Positions 33,931 through 41,917 of a stretch of 64,000 nucleotides of DNA are shown piece by piece. The stretch spans positions 5,146,001 to 5,210,000 of the forward strand of contig NZ_CP109104.1 of the NCBI RefSeq assembly GCF_035917675.1. The letters are read 5' to 3'. The position numbers were made by a program, and so were the translations under genes. Source of the stretch: Streptomyces sp. NBC_01775. Lineage in GTDB: Bacteria > Actinomycetota > Actinomycetes > Streptomycetales > Streptomycetaceae. The notes beneath the pieces were generated by a model that ran no database searches, was not told the origin of the DNA, and saw only the letters and a list, made by a program, of their open reading frames with translations. Within the stretch, counting starts at the first letter, position 1, and every line of letters begins with the position of its first letter.

Positions 33931-34890
33931 CTACTTGGATTCGACTCGTCCGAGCGGACCGGGGCCGGCCGCCAGCGCGTCACACGCCGCCTGCCAGGCG
34001 GAATCCCCCGGGTAGAGCGCGGTGCGGAGGTAGGCCGAGGTGAGCCGCTGGATCGCGGCCACTCGCTCCGGGCTCTCGTCCGTGGTCTCGGCGACGTCAT
34101 ATCCAGCGACCCCGCCGCGCCCGTGCTCCGCGTCGAACAGGGTGAGCAGGGATTTGGGGCCCGGGGAGAGGGAGTACGGATCGGCGTGCCGGCCCGGGCC
34201 CGCGACCGTCAGGTGGGCGGAGGTGTCCTTGTCGCCGACGACCACGAGCGTGGGTGTCGTCATCTTGGAGAAGTCCGTGGTCACGAGGAAAGGGAGATTC
34301 TCGGCCACGGACCGGGTGAGGGCATCGCCGCCTCTGCCGGTCGCGGCAAGCAGCACGCCCGCCTTGATCCGGGGCTCGGTCAGGTCCACCTCCGTTCCGT
34401 CGTCCGGATCGGTGAGCCGGGTGCCCAGCAGCAGGCTCGCGGTGTGCCCGCCCATCGAGTGTCCGGCCACGGCGACCTTGCTTCGGTCCAGGCGCCCGAG
34501 GAGCTGCGGTACGGCGGCCTCGATCGCGTCGAGCTGGTCGAGGACGCGCGTCATGTCCTCGACCCGTGAGCGCCAGAACAGCGGCGCCCCGGGGGTGTCG
34601 GGATCCAGGCTCAGCGTCCTCGAGCTCAGATGGGTGGGCTGGATCACGACGAATCCGTGCGCCGCCCAGTAGTTGGCGAGGGGGCCGTAGCCGTTCAGCG
34701 AGGAGAGGTTGTTCGAGTAGCCCTGACCGTGCGAGAGGAGGATGACCGGCAGGTCGCTCCCGGTCATGGGCGCGGAGACCCGCACCTCCAGGTCCACGGC
34801 GCGGCCGGGAGCTGACAGCACTACCGGGCTGACCGAGAGGACTGGAGCGGGCGAACTGGAGGTGCCGGCCGGGTGAGTGGGTTCGCTCAT
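33931..34890 (-). CDS. Alpha/beta hydrolase (chlorophyllase/dienelactone hydrolase-like)
   Basis: This 319-residue hydrolase has the oxyanion segment VILLSHGQGYSNN, the nucleophile elbow AVAGHSMGGHTASLLLG, and FDAEHGRGGVAGYD, which holds the likely catalytic His. TPTLVVVGDKDTSAH carries the Asp strand. No signal peptide is seen. The ribosome site is weak (GGCGTCC), so the start at 34890 rests on family length. A tetR remnant begins immediately beyond its start, suggesting it once had a divergent TetR partner. Confidence 0.85.
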   Translation of the reverse strand: MSEPTHPAGTSSSPAPVLSVSPVVLSAPGRAVDLEVRVSAPMTGSDLPVILLSHGQGYSNNLSSLNGYGPLANYWAAHGFVVIQPTHLSSRTLSLDPDTPGAPLFWRSRVEDMTRVLDQLDAIEAAVPQLLGRLDRSKVAVAGHSMGGHTASLLLGTRLTDPDDGTEVDLTEPRIKAGVLLAATGRGGDALTRSVAENLPFLVTTDFSKMTTPTLVVVGDKDTSAHLTVAGPGRHADPYSLSPGPKSLLTLFDAEHGRGGVAGYDVAETTDESPERVAAIQRLTSAYLRTALYPGDSAWQAACDALAAGPGPLGRVESK

Positions 34891-34901
34891 GGCCGGGTAC
34901 G

Positions 34902-35027
34902 GACGCCTACGAACTGATGCGCGGCATCGGCAACCTCTGTATCGGACGTGACAGCGACCCTCGCTACGACCCCCGCCGACTGGTCGGACTGCTCCTTCAG
35001 GGGCTACAGCAACCGCAGCAATCCTGA
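34902..35027 (+). pseudogene. Remnant of a TetR-family regulator (last ~41 codons)
   Basis: Frame +3 reads DAYELMRGIGNLCIGRDSD followed by PRYDPRRLVGLLLQGLQQ and a stop at 35025-35027. This is the usual end of the helical ligand domain of a TetR protein, with normal high GC3. No start, HTH or ribosome site precedes it, since the hydrolase start lies at 34890. It is best explained as the stump of a deleted divergent regulator. The rest of the 302-bp gap 34891-35192 holds only GGAACCC/GGGAACC low-complexity repeats at about 35095-35135. Confidence 0.65.
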
Positions 35028-35192
35028 TGCCGACGGCGAATCCGGCTGCGGCGAGGGGCCGTTCGGGCAGCGCCCTGTCGCCCGGGGCCGGGAACTCGGA
35101 GCCGGGAACCCGGGACCGGGAACCCGGAACCGGGATCGAGGGTGGCGACCCTGACAAGGTCTGACAAGGTCTGAAAAGGACGGCGGCGGCTC

Positions 35193-35981
35193 CTACGAAG
35201 CGGCAGCGGCGGATGCCTGGGCGACCGCGCGGGCGTAGCCGTCCGGGTTCTCGCTGGGCATGGTGTGGCCGGAGGACGAGACCGTGAGCACTCCGGCCCC
35301 GGCTCCCACCGCGTCCGCCTCCTCTTCGTACGGCCTGCTCAGCTCGCCGATCAAGAATGTCTTGGGCCCCTCGAACGCGGCCAGCATCGCGGCGAGCTGC
35401 GGCGACGTGCCGCGCACCAGCCCCACCGCGCTACGGTGCAGGGCGTGCGGCGCGCTCAGCCGCAGGGTGGTGAGGTATCCCGGATCGGTCTCGTCCGCCA
35501 TGAACTCCGTCATCCCACGTGCCACGAAGTCGCTCTCGCGCCACGCCGCGATCTTCGCGCTCCACGGCCCGCCTCCCGCGCGGAGGTTGGCCTCCGCCAG
35601 GGTGAGCGCCCCGACCAGCTCGGGCCGCCGCGCGGCCAGTGCCAGTGCGATGGCCCCGCCCATCGAGTGCCCGACGACCTCCGCACCGCGTATGCCCTCC
35701 GAGTCCAGCACCGCGGCCACCGCGTCGGCATGCTCCTCCAACGCGTACCCGAACTCCTCCGGCCGGTCGCTGTGGCCGAACCCCAGCAGGTCGACGAGCA
35801 GCGAACGCCGACCCGTGGCCACCAGCGACGGATGCAGGGCGATCTCGGAGTAGTCGTACGTCGAACTGGCGCCGATCCCGTGCAGGAAGAGCCGTACAGG
35901 AGCGTCGTCACCCTGCGAACCGGGCAGATCCGCCCACCGGATTCGGGCCCCGGATGCGAAGGAGAGCTGAAGCTGTTTCAT
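35193..35981 (-). CDS. Alpha/beta hydrolase
   Basis: This 262-residue classical alpha/beta hydrolase has the oxyanion motif RLFLHGIGASSTYDYS, LVDLLGFGHSDRP, the nucleophile elbow VVGHSMGGAIALALA, and the C-terminal catalytic His in VSSSGHTMPSENP. A lid domain lies at about 125-195. The substrate is unknown. ATG 35981 keeps the conserved MKQLQLSFASG beginning; GTG 35987 is possible. It lies downstream of the dehydratase gene on the same strand but 92 bp apart. Confidence 0.87.
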   Translation of the reverse strand: MKQLQLSFASGARIRWADLPGSQGDDAPVRLFLHGIGASSTYDYSEIALHPSLVATGRRSLLVDLLGFGHSDRPEEFGYALEEHADAVAAVLDSEGIRGAEVVGHSMGGAIALALAARRPELVGALTLAEANLRAGGGPWSAKIAAWRESDFVARGMTEFMADETDPGYLTTLRLSAPHALHRSAVGLVRGTSPQLAAMLAAFEGPKTFLIGELSRPYEEEADAVGAGAGVLTVSSSGHTMPSENPDGYARAVAQASAAAAS

Positions 35982-36073
35982 CCCCACACCGTAGACGCGG
36001 CCACTGACAAGGCCGCCTCCGCCTCTACGGAGCGCCCAAGCCGGCACCCGCGACGTCCGGTCGCGACGTCAGG

Positions 36074-37051
36074 TCACAAATCCCCGAGCTCCGTGTTGGC
36101 CCCGCACAGCACGACCGCCACCCGCTCCCCGGAAGCAGGCACATACGGCGCCCCTTCCCCCACAACCCCCGCGAGCGCCGCCCCCGCGGCGTGCTCAACG
36201 GCCAGCCGGTGCGACTCCCACAGCCCACGCCGCGCGGCGACCACCGCCGCATCCGGCACCAGTACGGACCGCACATTGCGGTGCCCCGCCGCGGCCAGCG
36301 CCATGGGTGTGGCGCGGCGGGCCCCCAGCGAGTCCGCCGCGACGGAGTCGACCGGCACGTCCACCACCCGCCCGGCCTCGATCGCCGCGTTCAGCGCACG
36401 GCACCGCTCCGGCTCGACGGCGACGACCCGTATGCCGTGGTGCTGCGCCGCCGCCGCGACGCCCGAGAACAGGCCACCGCCGCCGACGGAGACGACGATC
36501 GTGTCCAGCAGCGGCACTTGGGCGCGGATCTCCTCCACGAGGGTCCCGGCGCCGGCGGCGATGAGGGGGTTGTCGTAGGCGTGCGACGCCAAAGCCCCCG
36601 TCGTGGCCACGAACTCCTCGCACGCCGCTGCCGCCTCCGCGTACTCCGTACCGGCGAACCGCACGTCGGCGCCGTACGCGCGCAGCCGCTCCACCTTCAC
36701 CGGCGGCGCGCTCTCCGGCACGAAGACCGTCGCCGGAACGCCCTGCTCACGCGCCGCCCAGGCGCACGCGAGCCCGGCGTTGCCGCCGGAGGCGATGGTG
36801 ACGCCCGCGTTCGGGAGGGTGCCCTGCTCGCGGTGGGCGAGCAGGAAGTTCCGGGCCCCGCGGGCCTTGAAGGTGCCGGTGTGCTGGAGGAATTCAAGAG
36901 CCAGCCACAGCTCGAAGCGCTCCCCCTGCGCGGCCGAACCGGTGCCGCTCGAACCGGCGCCACCCGAACCGCGAGCGAGCGTCACGGTCCGCACCTGCCC
37001 GTCGATACGCTCGGCGGCGGTCTTGACGTCTCCGTATGAGAGATGGTGCAC
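36074..37051 (-). CDS. Serine/threonine dehydratase-like PLP enzyme
   Basis: This 325-residue fold-type II PLP enzyme has the Schiff-base lysine in HTGTFKARGARNFLL, the substrate loop ASGGNAGLA, and the PLP phosphate loop SVGGGGLFSG. It lacks the C-terminal ACT domain of biosynthetic IlvA, so it looks like a catabolic threonine/serine dehydratase or racemase. Residues 28-42 hold a Gly/Ser/Ala-rich low-complexity insertion. GAGGAG seven bases before GTG at 37051 supports the start. Confidence 0.87.
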   Translation of the reverse strand: MHHLSYGDVKTAAERIDGQVRTVTLARGSGGAGSSGTGSAAQGERFELWLALEFLQHTGTFKARGARNFLLAHREQGTLPNAGVTIASGGNAGLACAWAAREQGVPATVFVPESAPPVKVERLRAYGADVRFAGTEYAEAAAACEEFVATTGALASHAYDNPLIAAGAGTLVEEIRAQVPLLDTIVVSVGGGGLFSGVAAAAQHHGIRVVAVEPERCRALNAAIEAGRVVDVPVDSVAADSLGARRATPMALAAAGHRNVRSVLVPDAAVVAARRGLWESHRLAVEHAAGAALAGVVGEGAPYVPASGERVAVVLCGANTELGDL

Positions 37052-37097
37052 GGCGCAACTCCTCGGGCGCGAAGGGACAAACGGCTACGTTACGGGG

Positions 37098-39407
37098 TTA
37101 CGGGGAGGAGTGCGTCAGCGCCTCCGGAAGCGGTGCCGTATGCAGCACGGCGAGACCCGAGACGGCACGGGTGAGGCAGACGTAGAGCCTGCGCAGACCG
37201 GTGCGTTCATCCGGTTCGGCGGCGACGATCGCCGTCGGCTCGTCCAGCACGACGTAGTCGTATTCGAGCCCCTTCGCCAGTGTCGCCGGCACCAGCGTGA
37301 GGCGTGCCTCGCGGCTGGTCTCCTCGCCGGGTGTCAGCGCCGCGAGACCGGCGGCCGAAAGCGCCGCCTCCAGCGCGGGGATCCGGGACTCCGCCGCGAT
37401 CAGACCGATCGAGCCTTCCTTGCGCAGGGCCGCCCGGCACGCCGCGACGATCGCCCCGTCCTGCCCAGACGGCTCGTCCGGCGAGGAGACCCGCTCGACG
37501 GCGAAGTCGCCCGGCGACTCCCGGACCGAGGTCGCGGGCGTCAGCGTCGGCGCGATGGCGCCCAGCAGCCGCGAGGCGTAGGCGATCACGTCGCGCGGCA
37601 CGCGGAAGCCCTCCGTCAGCTCCTCGACGACCGCCTCGGCCTTGCCGAGATGGGCCAGCGCCTCGTCCCAGCTCTCGGTGGCCCAGGGGGTGGTGCCCTG
37701 GGCGAGGTCGCCCAGGATCGTCGCGGAGCCGGTGGTGCAGCGGCGGCCCACCGCGCGGTACTGCATCGCGGACAGGTCCTGCGCCTCGTCCAGGACGACA
37801 TGGCCCAGGGAGTGGGTGCGCTGGACGAGGTCGGCGGCCTCGTCGACCAGCACCACATCGGCGGCCGACCACTTGGCGCTCCTCACACTCCGCGCGGGCC
37901 GCGTCCACAGAAGCTGTTTCTGCTCCTCGGACGAGAGGACACCCTGCGCGTGCTCGGCCAGAAAGTCCGCCTCCGACAGCAGGCGCAGCACCAGCCTGGC
38001 GGGATCCACCGTCGGCCACACCTCTTTGACCAGCGCCTTCACCGGGGCGCTGCGCGCCACCGCGTCCTGCACGCGGTCGTCGGGCGCCTCGCCCGCGCGC
38101 TCCATCCGGGTCAGCACCGCGTGCGCGATCCGCTGCGGCAGGGCCTCGCGTGCCGCGCCGTAGCGCATGTCGCGGCCCAGCAGTTCGCGGACCATCTCCT
38201 CGATCTCGTACGCCGGCACCCGCCAGCGCCGCGAGCCGCGCACGACCACCAGCGGCTCCTGGTCCCGCTCGGGGGGCGCCGACGTCCTGGTCGTAGGCGC
38301 ATCCGAGGCCGTACGCACGTCCGAGGCCGTACGCACGCCCGAGCGCACCGCGCGGCGGAGCACCTCCGCCATGCGCGCGTCGCCCTTGAGGCGGGCGGCT
38401 TCGGCGGTGTCGGTGCCGCGTACCGGGACGTCGGGCCGTGCGACCAGGCTCTCGACCGTCGTCTGCCGCGCCTCGAACTCGCCCAGCGCGGGCAGCACCT
38501 GCTCGATGTAGCGGAGGAAGGAGTCGTTGGGGCCGATGACAAGAATGCCCGTACGAGTGAGCCGCTCGCGGTGCGCGTACAGGAGGTAGGCGACGCGGTG
38601 CAGGCCGACGGCGGTCTTCCCGGTGCCGGGAGCGCCCTGCACACAGACCGTGCCCTCGATGCCGGAGCGCACGATCTCGTCCTGCTCGGGCTGGATCGTC
38701 GCGACGATGTCCCGCATGGGGCCCACGCGGGGGCGCTCGATCTCCGCCTGGAGAAGGGCGCTGGTGCGGCGCTCGGCCTCCGCGGGGTCGGTCAGGTGCT
38801 CGTCCTCGTAGGCGGTCAGCTCCCCGGCCGTGTACCCGAACCTGCGGCGCAGCGCGACGTCCTGCGGGTCCTTCTTCGAGGCCCGGTAGAAGGGCTGCGA
38901 GACGGGGGCGCGCCAGTCGATGACCATCGGGTCGCCGTCGGGGTCGTGGACGTGGCGTCTGCCGATGTAGAGCGAGTGACCGGGGCGGCTCTTGGCCTGC
39001 TGGGCTTCTGCTGTGCCCCGGTCGCGGTCGCCGCCGCCGCTGCTCCTCCTGTCGTTCCTGTCGTTCCTGTCGCTGCCGTCGCCGGGGCCTTCGGCGGCGT
39101 CCGGCTCCGGGCCGCCCACCGTGTGCAGATAGTCGAGGCGGCCGAAGAACAGCGGCGCGTGCGCGAGATCGGCGAGCGAGGCGATACGGGCCTCGATGCC
39201 GGCGGCCAGCGCCTCGGCGTTGACCCAGTTCGCCGCGACATCGCGGATGTCGAGCGACTCGGCGTCCGCGCGCATCGCCCGCAGCGCGGTGCGGGAGGCG
39301 GTGAGATGGGCGCGCTCACGGTCGAGCGGATTGCTGTCGCCCTCGCCCACGCCCGCCGGGAGCGAGCGCTGCGCGGGCAGGGGTTCGGATTCGGATCGGG
39401 CGGTCAC
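37098..39407 (-). CDS. helD: HelD-type RNA polymerase-recycling helicase-like ATPase
   Basis: This 769-residue UvrD-like SF1 ATPase releases stalled RNA polymerase from DNA. It has an N-terminal coiled arm (residues ~25-90), the HelD box GRRHVHDPDGDPMVIDWRAPVSQPFY, Walker A GAPGTGKTAVGLHR, Walker B VVLDEAQDLSAMQYRAVGRR, and motif VI LYVCLTRAVSGLAVLH. Low-complexity inserts DRNDRND and VRTASDVRTASD occur. GTG at 39407 with GGAGG upstream fixes the start. I find no rifamycin-associated element upstream, so it looks like a housekeeping HelD rather than the rifampicin-inducible HelR. Confidence 0.9.
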   Translation of the reverse strand: MTARSESEPLPAQRSLPAGVGEGDSNPLDRERAHLTASRTALRAMRADAESLDIRDVAANWVNAEALAAGIEARIASLADLAHAPLFFGRLDYLHTVGGPEPDAAEGPGDGSDRNDRNDRRSSGGGDRDRGTAEAQQAKSRPGHSLYIGRRHVHDPDGDPMVIDWRAPVSQPFYRASKKDPQDVALRRRFGYTAGELTAYEDEHLTDPAEAERRTSALLQAEIERPRVGPMRDIVATIQPEQDEIVRSGIEGTVCVQGAPGTGKTAVGLHRVAYLLYAHRERLTRTGILVIGPNDSFLRYIEQVLPALGEFEARQTTVESLVARPDVPVRGTDTAEAARLKGDARMAEVLRRAVRSGVRTASDVRTASDAPTTRTSAPPERDQEPLVVVRGSRRWRVPAYEIEEMVRELLGRDMRYGAAREALPQRIAHAVLTRMERAGEAPDDRVQDAVARSAPVKALVKEVWPTVDPARLVLRLLSEADFLAEHAQGVLSSEEQKQLLWTRPARSVRSAKWSAADVVLVDEAADLVQRTHSLGHVVLDEAQDLSAMQYRAVGRRCTTGSATILGDLAQGTTPWATESWDEALAHLGKAEAVVEELTEGFRVPRDVIAYASRLLGAIAPTLTPATSVRESPGDFAVERVSSPDEPSGQDGAIVAACRAALRKEGSIGLIAAESRIPALEAALSAAGLAALTPGEETSREARLTLVPATLAKGLEYDYVVLDEPTAIVAAEPDERTGLRRLYVCLTRAVSGLAVLHTAPLPEALTHSSP

Positions 39408-39469
39408 CAGGCTGCCTCCGGCATGGCACGCGGACGCGCCGCGACAGCCCGACCGGCGCTCCCTTCCTG

Positions 39470-39533
39470 GCGAGAACGCGGACCGCGAGAACGCGGGCAT
39501 GCGAGAGCGCGGGCATGCGAGAACGCGAAAGTG
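39470..39533. repeat. 16-bp tandem repeat upstream of helD
   Basis: Three to four copies of a unit GCGAGAACGCGGGCAT lie about 65 bp before the helD start. The rest of the 449-bp gap between helD and the next small reading frame (39408-39856) shows GACGGGGCC-type repeats near 39720 and no convincing gene. Confidence 0.7.
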
Positions 39534-39856
39534 CGGGGCACGCGAGGAGGGGGCGCGGGGTGCGGCTGGGTGCGGTGCGTCGTACGAATACGGTTCTGAC
39601 GGACGGCCCGGCCGGTTTCCGTGCGGCGGGCGCCTCGGGGCCGGTGGACCGGCGGCGAGGGGGCAAGTCGGCGATTCTAGCCCCGCCTCTTCCGGTCGTC
39701 GAACGCTTTATGCGGGGCCTCGACGGGACCGCGACAGGGCCGCGACGGGGCCTTCGCAGGGCCCCGAAGAGGGGGCGCCAGGCGCGCGCGGGGCCGGACT
39801 CAGGGGCGCCCCTGAGATCCCCCCGGGGGTGGCCGTGCGACCGGAGGCGTACCGCC

Positions 39857-39937
39857 ATGCGACTCGAGGCGTACAAAGCCCCTGCGTACCACGACCTTTC
39901 GGCCGATGCGCCGGGGAGCTGCGGAAATGGACCATGA
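39857..39937 (+). CDS. Possible 26-residue leader peptide
   Basis: This short frame starts with an ATG that has GGAGG nine bases upstream. The peptide MRLEAYKAPAYHDLSADAPG continues for six residues and stops at 39937. The stop overlaps the start of the next small gene by 11 bases, so it may couple its translation. It matches no known family and could be chance. Confidence 0.35.
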   Translation: MRLEAYKAPAYHDLSADAPGSCGNGP

Positions 39938-40202
39938 GGTCATGGACACCGCATTCACGAACCCCGGACCGATGCGGCCCGCAGGCGCCACCGCGCTGGG
40001 CGCGGGCCGCCGCACCCGTATCGTCACCCCCCGTACCCGTAACGCCGGCCCCCGCACCAGCACCCCTGCCGATGTCCGCCTCCGCACCCGGTTGCGCCGC
40101 GGCGGCCACGAGGCGCTCCGCGCCATACGCGCCTTCGGCGGCGCCGCGTTCAGCGTCGTCGTCCTCGGTAGCGGCACCGAGGCCGCCCCGCCTCGCCACT
40201 GA
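39927..40202 (+). CDS. Small basic hypothetical protein
   Basis: This 91-residue protein is Arg/Pro/Thr-rich in the middle and ends with a short hydrophobic segment (AFGGAAFSVVVLGSG). GGGGAG eight bases before the ATG supports translation, and GC3 is high. It has no recognisable domain. It precedes the GT87 gene by 98 bp on the same strand. Confidence 0.5.
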   Translation: MDHEVMDTAFTNPGPMRPAGATALGAGRRTRIVTPRTRNAGPRTSTPADVRLRTRLRRGGHEALRAIRAFGGAAFSVVVLGSGTEAAPPRH

Positions 40203-40300
40203 GTACCACCGGCGCGGGCGCACGCGCCGTCGTCTAGGGTCGTCGGGCACGGAGCCAACGGCGATCCGGGAGCCGTCCCGGGGACGAGGAGTCGGCACGG

Positions 40301-41917
40301 GTGACTGCCCCCACCAGCCACACGTCACCCCCGGCGGTCCGCACGCCGCTCACCCGTACCCCACAGGCCCTCGGTCTGTTCGCCCTCTCCGTGGCGGGAT
40401 TCGTGGTGCTGGCGGTCGCCCTGCGCTTCCCCATGTCGGACGTGCTGGTCTACCGCGCCGAGGGCAGCGCGGTGTGGAACGGCACCGATCTGTACGGCTT
40501 CGCGGTCACCGAGTGGCGGCTTCCGGCCACCTACCCGCCGTTCGCCGCGCTGCTGTTCGTGCCGGTGGCGCTGGTGCCGCTGGCCGTCGCCAAGGCCGCG
40601 TTCGTCGTCGGCAACGTCGCGCTCTTGGCCGTGCTGGTACGGCTGTCGCTACGCGCGGCCTCCGGGTCCCTCGCCCCCGAACGCCTCACCTCCGGGTCCC
40701 TCGCCCCCGCGCGGCTTCCGCTCGTGCTGGTGGTGACCGCGGGCGCGCTGTGGCTCGAACCGGTCTTCCAGACAGTCGCGTTCGGGCAGGTCAACCTCAT
40801 CATGGCCTGCCTCGTCCTGGGGGACCTGAGCCGTCCCGACGGGGCGCGCGGCAAGGGCTTCGTGCTCGGGGTGGCCGCGGGCATCAAGCTCACGCCCGCC
40901 CTCTTCGTCGTCTACCTGCTGCTGACCGGACGGTTCCGGGCGGGCCTGACGGCAGTGGGGGGCTTCGCGGCGAGCGTGGCGGTGGGCGCGCTGGCGCTGC
41001 CGGGGGCCAGCGTGGAGTTCTGGACCCGACGGGTGTTCGAGACGGGGCGGGTCGGCAAGGCGTGGATCGTGGACAACCAGTCCCTCCAGGGGCTGATCGC
41101 CCGCCTCGCCCACGACCCCACGCCGGGCCCGCTGTGGCTGGTGCCCGCAGGAGCGCTGGCCGTCGCCGGCATGTGGCTGGCCCGGAGGGCGTACGTACGC
41201 GAGAGCGCGTCCCGAACGAGTACGTCCCGAACGGGGGACTTCTGGGGCGTGCAGGTGACCGCGCTGGTCTCGCTGCTCGTCTCGCCCATCAGCTGGTCCC
41301 ACCACTGGGTGTGGTGCGTCCCGCTGCTGATCGGCCTCGCCGCGTTGGCGCGCCACAAGACGGGGCACAGGGCGGAGCACGAGGCGGGTCGTGAGGCGGA
41401 GCACAGAGCGGGTCGTGAGGCGGGGCACCCGGTCCCGCTCCCGGTATCCCCCCGGGTGCTCCGCCGGGTGAGCGCGGGAGCCGTCGTTGTCTTCGCCGCG
41501 CGCACGATGTGGATGATCCCCAAGAAGGGCGATCTCGACCTGCGTCTGCCCTGGTGGCAGCAGCCGTTCGCGGCGCCGTATCCGCTGCTCATCCTGGCGC
41601 TGCCGGCCGCGGCGGCGGCGCTGTCGGCCGTCGGCCGCGGAACGCTCCCGCTGACACCACGCGTTCCCCCGGCAAGAATCGGTAGGGACCATCCCGTGGG
41701 CCGGCCCACGGACCACCCCGTCGACAAGCACGCGGCAAGCCCCGCGGACCAGCGCGGAGGCCACCGCGAACACGAGTGTGTAGAGGCCCGAGGAGGCCGG
41801 TGTGCGAAGCACGATGCAGGACATCCCGCTGACCGTGACCCGACTGCTGGTGCACGGGGCGCTGGCACACGGCACGTCCCAGGTGACCACCTGGACGGGG
41901 ACGACAGGCGGCGCTGA
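40301..41917 (+). CDS. GT87/DUF2029 polyprenyl-phosphate-mannose-type membrane glycosyltransferase
   Basis: This 538-residue polytopic protein belongs to the GT-C family that uses polyprenyl-P-mannose, as in mycobacterial lipomannan synthesis. It has LRFPMSDVLVYRAEGSAVWNGTDLYGF with the catalytic-loop Asp, TYPPFAALLFVP, WIVDNQSLQGLIARL and SPISWSHHWVW. About ten membrane segments are visible. GAGGAG 12 bases upstream supports the GTG. The last ~90 residues are a hydrophilic His/Arg/Asp tail and overlap the next gene by 116 bp, which is unusual and may mean a frameshift near 41650. Confidence 0.82.
   Translation: MTAPTSHTSPPAVRTPLTRTPQALGLFALSVAGFVVLAVALRFPMSDVLVYRAEGSAVWNGTDLYGFAVTEWRLPATYPPFAALLFVPVALVPLAVAKAAFVVGNVALLAVLVRLSLRAASGSLAPERLTSGSLAPARLPLVLVVTAGALWLEPVFQTVAFGQVNLIMACLVLGDLSRPDGARGKGFVLGVAAGIKLTPALFVVYLLLTGRFRAGLTAVGGFAASVAVGALALPGASVEFWTRRVFETGRVGKAWIVDNQSLQGLIARLAHDPTPGPLWLVPAGALAVAGMWLARRAYVRESASRTSTSRTGDFWGVQVTALVSLLVSPISWSHHWVWCVPLLIGLAALARHKTGHRAEHEAGREAEHRAGREAGHPVPLPVSPRVLRRVSAGAVVVFAARTMWMIPKKGDLDLRLPWWQQPFAAPYPLLILALPAAAAALSAVGRGTLPLTPRVPPARIGRDHPVGRPTDHPVDKHAASPADQRGGHREHECVEARGGRCAKHDAGHPADRDPTAGARGAGTRHVPGDHLDGDDRRR

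Noticed and set aside
36603..39599. 998-codon frame opposite HelD and the dehydratase
   Set aside because: It is the antisense of two clear genes, rich in Arg/Gly/Ala, with no domain.
39408..39700. Rifamycin-associated element upstream of helD
   Set aside because: No GGGGCTTGC/GCAAGCCCC inverted repeat was found.
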